Source: Chitinophagaceae bacterium UBA3961 (GTDB lineage Bacteria; Bacteroidota; Bacteroidia; Chitinophagales; Chitinophagaceae). From it: DNA of 6,770 bases. The notes under the pieces were generated by a model that was given only the letters and a program-made list of their open reading frames with translations, had not been told where the DNA came from and did not search any database. Within the stretch, counting starts at the first letter, position 1; each line of letters starts with the position of its first letter. This document shows, one piece after another, positions 1-4,495 of this stretch. Location of the stretch: positions 1 to 6,770 of the forward strand of contig DGDD01000104.1 in assembly GCA_002385265.1 (NCBI GenBank). Direction: 5' to 3'. The translations under genes and the position numbers were made by a program.

Positions 1-2
1 CG

Positions 3-332
3 ATCGGAACTGTAACGGATCTGAACCGTGAAGACAAGCAAGTGTGTGTAGAAACGGCGGTTCAGGAATTCTGGTTCTCGCCCGATCAATTGCATCCCAT
101 CCCTTTAGACGAAACCCAGCTTCAAATGCTCGGGTTTCAAAAACAACCCCAAGCCGACGGATCCACCAAGTATCTAAAAGACTCGTTTCGAATTATGGTA
201 CCTCCCGGGGGTGATTTTAGTAAAATGGACATTTGGTGGAGGGAAGACCGCCGTCATCTTACCTCAGCCATCGCAGTTCACGAGCTCCAAAATCATTATT
301 ACGACATGACCAAGGTGGAGTTAAATCCTTAA
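3..332 (+). CDS. Uncharacterised small Bacteroidetes protein, 5' end missing
   Basis: This frame is open from the left edge to a TAA at 330-332 and gives at least 109 residues, so the true start is probably outside the window. I recognise the general pattern of a widespread family of roughly 100-130 residues in Bacteroidetes with no assigned function. Its marks are a short beta-rich N-terminal part, a central 'PIPL' segment followed by 'LGF' (here HPIPLDETQLQMLGF), and a C-terminal 'VHELQN.Y' block (here AVHELQNHYYDMTKVEL). It has no signal peptide or membrane segment in the visible part. Many Bacteroidetes have map (methionine aminopeptidase) just before infA; this gene occupies that place here. 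The hairpin terminator 24 bases downstream separates it from infA, so a role in translation is not implied. The family assignment is from memory of the motif pattern; the function is unknown. Confidence 0.75.
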   Translation: MGTVTDLNREDKQVCVETAVQEFWFSPDQLHPIPLDETQLQMLGFQKQPQADGSTKYLKDSFRIMVPPGGDFSKMDIWWREDRRHLTSAIAVHELQNHYYDMTKVELNP

Positions 333-356
333 AATTCCGCATTTTAGCTTATTTTT

Positions 357-378
357 GCCCCCGAAAGGGGGCTATTTT
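357..378 (+). terminator. Intrinsic terminator after the hypothetical gene
   Basis: A perfect 6-bp G/C stem (357-362 with 367-372) closes a GAAA tetraloop and is followed by TATTTT. The U-run is short, so termination may be incomplete. It lies 24 bases past the stop codon and upstream of the infA promoter, marking the border between two transcription units. Confidence 0.65.
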
Positions 379-409
379 CCACAATTGCCTGAAAAATATC
401 CCCATTTTT

Positions 410-440
410 TTCGGAATTATGGGTGATAATCCTATCTTTG
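410..440 (+). promoter_or_regulatory. Bacteroidetes-type promoter for infA and the ribosomal genes
   Basis: TATCTTTG at 433-440 matches the Bacteroidetes -7 element TAnnTTTG exactly. A weak -33 element, TTCG at 410-413 within a T-run, lies 19 bases upstream, the same spacing as in the carA promoter of this window. Transcription would begin near 443-447 and leave only about 10-14 bases before the infA ATG. The element match is seen in the sequence; the start site is inferred. Confidence 0.65.
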
Positions 441-456
441 CGCTCCTTAAAAATCT

Positions 457-675
457 ATGGGTAAACAACCGTTAATCAAACAAGATGGTACAATTGTAGA
501 GGCACTTTCGAACGCAATGTTCAAAGTGAAGCTCGAAAATGGTCACGAAATTTTGGCCACCATCTCAGGAAAAATGAGGATGAATTACATTAGAATTCTT
601 CCCGGTGATAAAGTAGGAGTGGAGATGAGCCCGTACGATTTGAGTAGAGGAAGAATCATCTTCCGATACAAGTAA
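457..675 (+). CDS. infA: Translation initiation factor IF-1
   Basis: IF-1 binds the 30S subunit at the A site and works with IF-2 and IF-3 in forming the initiation complex. The protein has 72 residues, the standard length, and is essentially a single S1-type OB-fold. Family blocks are intact: [13 protein letters not shown] at 19-31, [17 protein letters not shown] at 37-53 and the closing [10 protein letters not shown] at 58-67. The ATG at 457 is chosen because the protein then starts as family members do and because it lies 16 bases past the -7 element. No Shine-Dalgarno sequence precedes it, only TTAAAAATCT. It is the first gene of the unit continuing into rpmJ, 54 bases downstream. Identification is secure. 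Confidence 0.97.
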   Translation: MGKQPLIKQDGTIVEALSNAMFKVKLENGHEILATISGKMRMNYIRILPGDKVGVEMSPYDLSRGRIIFRYK

Positions 676-698
676 GGAACAACATTGTATTAGGTACC

Positions 699-716
699 TG
701 TTGGCTAAAACCAACA
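699..716 (+). other. Small hairpin between infA and rpmJ
   Basis: TGTTGG (699-704) pairs perfectly with CCAACA (711-716) around a 6-base A-rich loop. The stem ends 13 bases before the rpmJ ATG. There is no T-run, so it is not a terminator. It could act in mRNA stability or translation of rpmJ, or be chance. Confidence 0.4.
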
Positions 717-729
717 CAAAGCATAAAAA

Positions 730-846
730 ATGAAAGTAAGAGCATCTATTAAAAAGCGCAGTGCTGATTGCAAGATTGTTCGTAGAAAGGGCAAGTTGTA
801 CATCATTAACAAAAAGAATCCTCGCTTCAAACAGCGTCAGGGATAA
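730..846 (+). CDS. rpmJ: 50S ribosomal protein L36 (bL36), zinc-free type
   Basis: This 38-residue gene is easy to miss because of its size. L36 is the smallest protein of the large subunit and sits near helices of 23S rRNA. The start MKVRASIKK and the end RFKQRQG are the hallmarks of the family, and the place between infA and rpsM is the classical one. In zinc-binding L36 four ligands (three Cys and one His) form a ribbon. Here only Cys14 is left; the other positions read Ser11, Asn27 and Phe33. It is thus a zinc-independent form, as I recall for many Bacteroidetes. ATG at 730 follows GCATAAAAA; no Shine-Dalgarno sequence is seen. Identification is secure. Confidence 0.95.
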   Translation: MKVRASIKKRSADCKIVRRKGKLYIINKKNPRFKQRQG

Positions 847-851
847 GCGCA

Positions 852-864
852 TGGCCATTGGCCA
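852..864 (+). other. Short palindromic hairpin before rpsM
   Basis: TGGCC (852-856) and GGCCA (860-864) form a 5-bp G/C-rich stem with loop ATT, six bases after the rpmJ stop. It lacks a T-run. Its role, if any, is unknown; it may protect or punctuate the mRNA between rpmJ and rpsM. Confidence 0.35.
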
Positions 865-900
865 GTCAACTAATTAAACGATAAAACACAAATAAAGAAT

Positions 901-1281
901 ATGGCTCGTATTGCCGGTGTAGATTTACCAAAAAATAAGAGAGGCGAAATCGGTCTTACCTATATCTATGGTATTGGCCCAGCTACTGCTAAGTATATCT
1001 TAGAGAAATCTGGTATTGATGTAAATAAAAAAGTGAATCAGTGGAACGACGATGAGTTGAACGCTATTCGTAACATCATCACCAATGAGTTCAAAGTAGA
1101 AGGTCAGCTCCGTTCTGAAGTGCAAATGAGCATTAAGCGCTTGCTTGATATCGCTTGCTACCGTGGTTTACGTCACCGTAAAGGGTTACCTGTTCGTGGT
1201 CAACGTACCAAAACAAACAGCCGTACCCGTAAAGGAAAGCGTAAAACAGTTGCCGGTAAAAAGAAGGCTCCTAAGAAATAA
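901..1281 (+). CDS. rpsM: 30S ribosomal protein S13 (uS13)
   Basis: S13 lies in the head of the small subunit, contacts 16S rRNA and the P-site tRNA through its basic tail, and forms a bridge to the large subunit. The protein has 126 residues, normal for the family. Seen are the start [10 protein letters not shown], the helix-hairpin-helix-like [10 protein letters not shown] at 21-30, and the conserved [20 protein letters not shown] at 87-106, followed by a Lys/Arg-rich tail to 126. The ATG at 901 matches the universal N-terminus and follows the A-rich AAATAAAGAAT. It is third in the unit begun by infA, 54 bases after rpmJ. In most bacteria rpsK follows closely; here a 199-base spacer intervenes. 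Confidence 0.97.
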   Translation: MARIAGVDLPKNKRGEIGLTYIYGIGPATAKYILEKSGIDVNKKVNQWNDDELNAIRNIITNEFKVEGQLRSEVQMSIKRLLDIACYRGLRHRKGLPVRGQRTKTNSRTRKGKRKTVAGKKKAPKK

Positions 1282-1480
1282 TAAGCTGGAAGGCTTAGTA
1301 ACCGATGGATTTCTGTTAGCAGCGTAAGGGTTGTAAACAGGGTCTGGCGGATGCTAAGCATTCCCTTTTTATATACACCTGTTATTACTGAATCAATTGC
1401 GGATACCTTGGGTGTAGGTGGAGGGTTGATTCGGGTTCCTTAATAGGAATTATTTTTTACAAGACTACCTCAGTTTAAAA
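1282..1480 (+). promoter_or_regulatory. Long structured spacer between rpsM and rpsK
   Basis: These 199 bases contain no credible gene but several inverted repeats in a row. TAAGC (1282-1286) can pair with GCTTA (1293-1297). GCTTAG (1293-1298) can instead pair with CTAAGC (1354-1359). A terminator-like hairpin spans 1349-1364. GAATCAA (1390-1396) pairs with TTGATTC (1426-1432), enclosing a second stem (1403-1407 with 1411-1415). TTCCT (1436-1440) pairs with AGGAA (1445-1449), followed by a T-rich run. A weak -7-like TATTTTTT lies at 1451-1458, 22 bases before the rpsK ATG. An attenuation or autoregulatory leader for rpsK is possible; chance pairing is not excluded. Confidence 0.4.
1349..1370 (+). 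terminator. Weak terminator-like hairpin in the rpsM-rpsK spacer
   Basis: GGATGC (1349-1354) pairs with GCATTCC (1358-1364) with one bulged T and the loop TAA, followed by CTTTTTATAT. Stem and T-run are modest, so partial termination after rpsM is the most that can be claimed. Confidence 0.4.
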
Positions 1481-1885
1481 ATGGCAAAAGCACAACAAAA
1501 CAGCGCGAAAGCAGCTGCGAAGAAAAGAGTAGTGAAAGTGGACGCTTACGGAGATGTTCACGTGAACGCTACCTTCAACAACCTCATCATCAGCATTACT
1601 AACAAGAATGGTCAAGTGATCTCTTGGAGCAGTGCCGGTAAAATGGGTTTCAAAGGATCTAAGAAAAACACTCCTTACGCTGCACAGTTAGCAGCAGCAG
1701 ATGCAGCTAAAGTTGCATTTGAAGCAGGAGTAAAGCGTGTAGACGTTTACGTTAAAGGCCCCGGCGCCGGTCGCGAAAGCTCTATCCGTTCAATTTCACA
1801 GTCTGGTATTGAAGTAGCAATGATCAAAGACGTTACTCCTTTACCTCACAACGGCTGTCGTCCTCCAAAGAAAAGAAGAGTTTAA
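1481..1885 (+). CDS. rpsK: 30S ribosomal protein S11 (uS11)
   Basis: S11 sits on the platform of the small subunit and helps shape the mRNA exit region where, in many bacteria, the Shine-Dalgarno helix forms. The protein has 134 residues, normal length. The basic N-terminal arm is Ala/Lys-rich (residues 2-18). The fold is marked by [17 protein letters not shown] at 24-40, [21 protein letters not shown] at 49-69, GPGAGRES at 93-100 and the C-terminal block [16 protein letters not shown] at 119-134. ATG at 1481 follows CAGTTTAAAA, with no Shine-Dalgarno sequence. A strong terminator begins 8 bases after the stop, so most transcripts from the infA promoter probably end here. Confidence 0.97.
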   Translation: MAKAQQNSAKAAAKKRVVKVDAYGDVHVNATFNNLIISITNKNGQVISWSSAGKMGFKGSKKNTPYAAQLAAADAAKVAFEAGVKRVDVYVKGPGAGRESSIRSISQSGIEVAMIKDVTPLPHNGCRPPKKRRV

Positions 1886-1893
1886 TGATAGAA

Positions 1894-1929
1894 GCAGTGA
1901 CCGCAATGGCGGCTCACTGTTTTTTCTTT
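1894..1929 (+). terminator. Strong intrinsic terminator after rpsK
   Basis: CAGTGACCGC (1895-1904) pairs with GCGG plus TCACTG (1909-1912 and 1914-1919). This gives a 10-bp stem with one bulged C at 1913 and an AATG loop. A run of six T begins at 1920, continuing as CTTT. It divides the ribosomal cluster between rpsK and rpsD, unless it works as a regulated read-through site. Confidence 0.85.
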
Positions 1930-1980
1930 GACATACGGCTCATAATTGCCAGCAATCGCAGGCAGTTCATTTATAAAAAA

Positions 1981-2040
1981 GGTGACTGATTGATTTTTTA
2001 CGATTTTTTACTGATCTGCTCACCGAACTAAAAAAAATCG
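1981..2040 (+). promoter_or_regulatory. Candidate structured mRNA leader of rpsD
   Basis: Two stems with crossing partners can be drawn. Stem A is GGTGA (1981-1985) with TCACC (2020-2024). Stem B is CGATTTTTT (2001-2009) with AAAAAATCG (2032-2040). Their order makes an H-type pseudoknot ending 15 bases before the rpsD ATG. S4 is known to repress its own mRNA by binding leader structures in other bacteria, in E. coli a pseudoknot. The base pairing is seen; folding and S4 binding are inference. I see no TAnnTTTG promoter between the terminator and rpsD. Confidence 0.4.
1992..2011 (+). repeat. Perfect 10-bp tandem duplication before rpsD
   Basis: GATTTTTTAC occurs at 1992-2001 and again, without a change, at 2002-2011. 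The period equals about one helical turn. Either copy can supply the T-run of the stem with the A-run at 2030-2037, so the duplication offers two registers for the proposed leader. Confidence 0.8.
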
Positions 2041-2042
2041 AA

Positions 2043-2051
2043 ATGAAATAA
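2043..2051 (+). other. Two-codon upstream ORF before rpsD
   Basis: ATG AAA TAA at 2043-2051 is a start codon followed by one codon and a stop, ending four bases before the rpsD ATG at 2056. It could trap or hand over initiating ribosomes. The region is A/T-rich, so chance occurrence is quite possible. Confidence 0.25.
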
Positions 2052-2055
2052 AGTT

Positions 2056-2661
2056 ATGGCACGTTACACTGGTCCAAAAACACGTATCGCCCGTATTTTC
2101 GGCGAACCCATTTTAGGTAATGGTAAATACCTTACTAAGAACAGCAACCCTCCCGGTCAGCATGGCCCTTCTAAGAAGCGCAAGGCTCCAGGTGAGTACG
2201 CTATTCAGTTGAAAGAAAAGCAAAAAGCTAAATACACTTATGGTGTATTAGAGCGTCAGTTCCGTAAAATCTTCGAAGAAGCTGCACGTTTAAAAGGAGT
2301 AACAGGTGAAAACTTGATCAAACTCTTAGAAGGTCGTTTAGACAATACCGTTTATCGTTTAGGTATTGCTCCTTCTCGTCCCGCTGCCCGTCAGTTGGTT
2401 TCTCACAAACACATTACTGTAAACGGAGAAGTGGTGAACATCCCTTCTTTCCAGTTGAAACCAGGTGATATTATCAGTATTAAAGAAAAAGACAAGGCAA
2501 ATACTTCTATCACAAGCGTGTTCCGTGGTAAGAACCAGAAATTTAGCTGGTTAGACTGGAACGAAGCTGAGATGAAAGGTACTTTCGTTGCATTCCCTGA
2601 AAGAGAGAGCGTTCCTGAAAACATTAAGGAGCAATTGATCGTGGAATTGTACAGCAAGTAA
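2056..2661 (+). CDS. rpsD: 30S ribosomal protein S4 (uS4)
   Basis: S4 is a primary 16S rRNA binder that nucleates assembly of the 30S body and lines the mRNA entry site; in several bacteria it also represses its own mRNA. The protein has 201 residues, typical. The N-terminal part carries [13 protein letters not shown] and the NPPGQHG motif at 31-37. The S4 RNA-binding domain runs from about 92 to 150 and starts [21 protein letters not shown] see no cysteine anywhere, so it is the zinc-free form. ATG at 2056 matches the family N-terminus. rpsD follows a terminator and a possible leader, and is probably co-transcribed with rpoA (58 bases on). Identification is secure. Confidence 0.97.
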   Translation: MARYTGPKTRIARIFGEPILGNGKYLTKNSNPPGQHGPSKKRKAPGEYAIQLKEKQKAKYTYGVLERQFRKIFEEAARLKGVTGENLIKLLEGRLDNTVYRLGIAPSRPAARQLVSHKHITVNGEVVNIPSFQLKPGDIISIKEKDKANTSITSVFRGKNQKFSWLDWNEAEMKGTFVAFPERESVPENIKEQLIVELYSK

Positions 2662-2672
2662 TAGCCTGTTGG

Positions 2673-2685
2673 CCGAATTATTCGG
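2673..2685 (+). other. Hairpin between rpsD and rpoA
   Basis: CCGAA (2673-2677) and TTCGG (2681-2685) form a perfect 5-bp stem with loop TTA, 11 bases after the rpsD stop. No T-run follows, so rpoA is likely on the same transcript. It may influence mRNA stability; function not shown. Confidence 0.4.
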
Positions 2686-2719
2686 TATTACTATCATTCT
2701 TAAAAACTAAATCTGATAT

Positions 2720-3721
2720 ATGGGCATTTTAAACTTTCAGAAACCCGACAAAATTATCCTGCAAAAAGCAACGGATTTTGAAGCTCAATTCGAATTCCGC
2801 CCTCTTGAACCAGGATACGGTGTTACTATCGGCAACGCACTCCGTCGTGTATTGCTGAACTCTCTTGAAGGTTACGCTATTATCGGTATTCGCATTGAAG
2901 GTGTTGACCACGAGTTCGCTACCATCAAAGGCGTTACTGAAGATGTACTTGAAATCATCCTGAACTTGAAACAAGTTCGCTTCAAAAAGAAAGTGGATCA
3001 AGATATTTCTCAGGAAAAGATCTCATTGAGCATCAAAAACAGAGCTGAATTCACAGCGGCCAATATTGGAGAAGCTACACAAAGCTTCGATATTATGAAC
3101 CCTGAGCTCCTTATCTGTACACTTGATACCTCTGCTAAATTAGATATCGAATTAACCGTTGCTAAAGGCCGTGGTTACGTATCAGCAGAAGACAATAAAG
3201 TTAAAGACGCTCCTTTCGGATACATTCCTACCGATTCTATTTTCACGCCAATTAAAAACGTGAAATACGCTATCGAGAATACCCGTGTGGAACAACGTAC
3301 CGACTTCGAGAAACTCATCATGGAAGTTTCTACAGATGGTACTATCCACCCCGAAGAAGCTGTTAAACAAGCGAGCCGCATTTTGATCCAACACTTGATG
3401 ATCATCACCGATGAAAACATCACTTTCGATTCTAAAGAAGATAAGAAAGAAGATGTGGTTGATGAACAAATGTTGCAATTGCGCAAGATCCTGAAAACTC
3501 CATTGGAAGATTTGGATCTGTCTGTTCGTGCTTTCAACTGTTTGAAAGCTGCGAAAATCAACAGCTTGAGCGAACTCGTTCAATACGAACAAGAAGACCT
3601 AATGAAATTCCGCAACTTCGGTCAAAAATCTTTGGCTGAAATTGAACAAGTATTGGCTGAAAGAGGCTTACACTTCGGAATGGATTTGAGCAAGTTGGGA
3701 GTAGATAAAGACGAACTGTAG
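2720..3721 (+). CDS. rpoA: DNA-directed RNA polymerase alpha subunit
   Basis: Alpha dimerises to start assembly of RNA polymerase; its C-terminal domain touches UP-element DNA and activators. The protein has 333 residues, normal for the family. The N-terminal domain (about 1-230) contains the conserved GYGVTIGNALRRVLLNSL at 32-49. A charged linker (about 236-256) leads to the C-terminal domain, about 260-325, with the DNA-contact residues of E. coli R265, N268, C269, G296, K298 and S299 matched here by R270, N273, C274, G301, K303 and S304. ATG at 2720 gives the usual short lead-in MGILNFQKPDKI. It stands between rpsD and rplQ as in the classical alpha operon. The terminal KDEL-like residues have no meaning in a bacterium. 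Confidence 0.98.
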   Translation: MGILNFQKPDKIILQKATDFEAQFEFRPLEPGYGVTIGNALRRVLLNSLEGYAIIGIRIEGVDHEFATIKGVTEDVLEIILNLKQVRFKKKVDQDISQEKISLSIKNRAEFTAANIGEATQSFDIMNPELLICTLDTSAKLDIELTVAKGRGYVSAEDNKVKDAPFGYIPTDSIFTPIKNVKYAIENTRVEQRTDFEKLIMEVSTDGTIHPEEAVKQASRILIQHLMIITDENITFDSKEDKKEDVVDEQMLQLRKILKTPLEDLDLSVRAFNCLKAAKINSLSELVQYEQEDLMKFRNFGQKSLAEIEQVLAERGLHFGMDLSKLGVDKDEL

Positions 3722-3762
3722 TTAATTAATAATTAAGAATTAATAATTAATAATTGAAGGGC
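3722..3762 (+). repeat. AT-rich interspersed repeat, copy 1
   Basis: This stretch begins at the base after the rpoA stop. It shares the order TTAATTAATAATTA, a short variable centre, then AATAATTAATAAT with the copies at 5662 and 6711. After the AT-rich part it reads TGAAGGGC where the other two read GGAGCAGC and GGAACAGC, so it is the most divergent copy. It sits inside a spacer probably transcribed from rpoA into rplQ. Confidence 0.7.
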
Positions 3763-3773
3763 TCTGCCCTTCA
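3755..3773 (+). other. Stable hairpin between rpoA and rplQ
   Basis: TGAAGGGC (3755-3762) pairs perfectly with GCCCTTCA (3766-3773) around the loop TCT. The 8-bp stem resembles a terminator, but the bases after it (GTTGAAATTTG) are not a T-run, so pausing or mRNA processing is more likely than termination. Confidence 0.55.
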
Positions 3774-3792
3774 GTTGAAATTTGAAAATGTA

Positions 3793-3819
3793 GATTGCAA
3801 TTCCTGACACGGTGCAATC
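3793..3819 (+). promoter_or_regulatory. Hairpin in the 5' leader of rplQ
   Basis: GATTGCA (3793-3799) pairs perfectly with TGCAATC (3813-3819). Inside, CC (3803-3804) can pair with GG (3811-3812). The stem ends 17 bases before the rplQ ATG at 3837, a place where it could affect translation. No terminator T-run follows. Confidence 0.45.
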
Positions 3820-3836
3820 GAATAAAACTAAAAGTC

Positions 3837-4325
3837 ATGCGTCACGGAGACAAAATCAACAACCTTAGCAGAACGGCTTCACACCGTAAAGCGTTGTTAA
3901 CAAACCTCGCTATTGAGCTGATCGCTCACAAGCGTATCGTTACTACTTTAGCGAAAGCAAAAGCTTTGCGCGTATTCGTAGAACCCATCATTACAAAAGC
4001 TAAAGAAAACACCACTCACCAACGTCGTGTTGTATTTGGTTACTTGCAGAACAAAGAAGCAGTGAAAGAATTGTTTAGCACTGTTGCTGATAAAGTTGCA
4101 GGTCGTCCTGGTGGATATACTCGTATCATCAAATTGGGTCAACGTATGGGTGATAACGCCGAAACTGCGTTGATTGAATTGGTTGATTTCAACGAAATCT
4201 ACGGTAAAGGAAAAGAAGAAGTTAAGGAAACTGCTAAGAAAACACGTCGTAGCCGCGCTCCTAAAAAAGCTGGTGCCGACGAAGCTGCTGAAACACCTTC
4301 TACTGAAGAAAAATCAGCTGAATAA
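3837..4325 (+). CDS. rplQ: 50S ribosomal protein L17 (bL17)
   Basis: L17 is a large-subunit protein near the peptide exit region. The protein has 162 residues. Its core, about 1-118, is the family domain: [20 protein letters not shown] at the start, [18 protein letters not shown] at 36-53, GGYTRI at 92-97 and [14 protein letters not shown] at 104-117. Residues 119-162 form an added Lys/Ala/Glu-rich, probably disordered tail, absent from the shorter E. coli protein but common in Bacteroidetes as I recall. I chose ATG 3837 because L17 proteins begin MRH; an in-frame TTG at 3795 would add 14 residues unlike the family and would overlap a hairpin. It ends the alpha operon, with a strong terminator 29 bases downstream. 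Confidence 0.97.
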   Translation: MRHGDKINNLSRTASHRKALLTNLAIELIAHKRIVTTLAKAKALRVFVEPIITKAKENTTHQRRVVFGYLQNKEAVKELFSTVADKVAGRPGGYTRIIKLGQRMGDNAETALIELVDFNEIYGKGKEEVKETAKKTRRSRAPKKAGADEAAETPSTEEKSAE

Positions 4326-4354
4326 TTCGATGTTGAATTCATTCAATATAAAAG

Positions 4355-4385
4355 GCCCCGAGTTTTTTACTTGGGGCTTTTTTTT
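4355..4385 (+). terminator. Strong intrinsic terminator of the alpha operon
   Basis: GCCCCGAG (4355-4362) pairs with CTTGGGGC (4370-4377), including one G-T pair, around the loop TTTTTTA. Eight T follow (4378-4385), and three A at 4351-4353 can extend the stem. Just upstream is a perfect 6-bp inverted repeat, TTGAAT (4333-4338) with ATTCAA (4341-4346), of unknown role. Confidence 0.92.
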
Positions 4386-4406
4386 GACTTTTTTAAAGCA
4401 TTTCAA

Positions 4407-4433
4407 CAAGGTTTTGCACCTTCCTGAACCTTG
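4407..4433 (+). promoter_or_regulatory. Candidate operator upstream of the carA promoter
   Basis: CAAGGTT (4407-4413) and AACCTTG (4427-4433) are perfect inverted repeats whose centres are 20 bp apart, about two helical turns. In addition, ACCTTCCTG (4418-4426) and ACCTTGCTG (4428-4436) form a near-perfect direct repeat with period 10. The array ends about 16 bp before the -33 element, a fitting place for a regulator that responds to pyrimidine or arginine supply. The regulator is unknown, and the role is inference. Confidence 0.35.
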
Positions 4434-4449
4434 CTGTGAGAAACTGTTC

Positions 4450-4480
4450 TTTGTTAAATGGGCTCGCACCCCTAATTTCG
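4450..4480 (+). promoter_or_regulatory. Bacteroidetes-type promoter of carA
   Basis: TTTG at 4450-4453 is the exact -33 element. After 19 bases comes TAATTTCG at 4473-4480, one change from the -7 consensus TAnnTTTG. The predicted start lies near 4484-4487, giving a leader of only about 10 bases before ATG 4496. Confidence 0.75.
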
Positions 4481-4495
4481 CGAAGTTTTAAAATT

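Noticed and set aside
233..475. An 80-codon open frame across the hypothetical gene end, the terminator and the infA start
   Set aside because: It overlaps a recognisable gene, a hairpin terminator and a promoter, and its product resembles no family I know.
565..858. Antisense open frame opposite infA and rpmJ, as well as others opposite rpsD, rpoA, rplQ, carA and the last gene
   Set aside because: All are mirror frames of well-identified genes and show no recognisable motifs or starts of their own.
1921..2055. Promoter directly upstream of rpsD
   Set aside because: No TAnnTTTG element with a suitable TTG was found; partial matches such as TAATTG at 1943 have wrong spacing.
3710..3721. C-terminal KDEL residues of RpoA
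   Set aside because: This is an endoplasmic-reticulum signal only in eukaryotes; here it is a coincidence.
3795..3836. Extended rplQ start at TTG 3795
   Set aside because: L17 proteins start MRH, which is at 3837; the extra 14 residues come from the hairpin region.
4436..4495. Extended carA start at GTG 4436
   Set aside because: The start lies upstream of the carA promoter elements, and the added 20 residues are not CarA-like.
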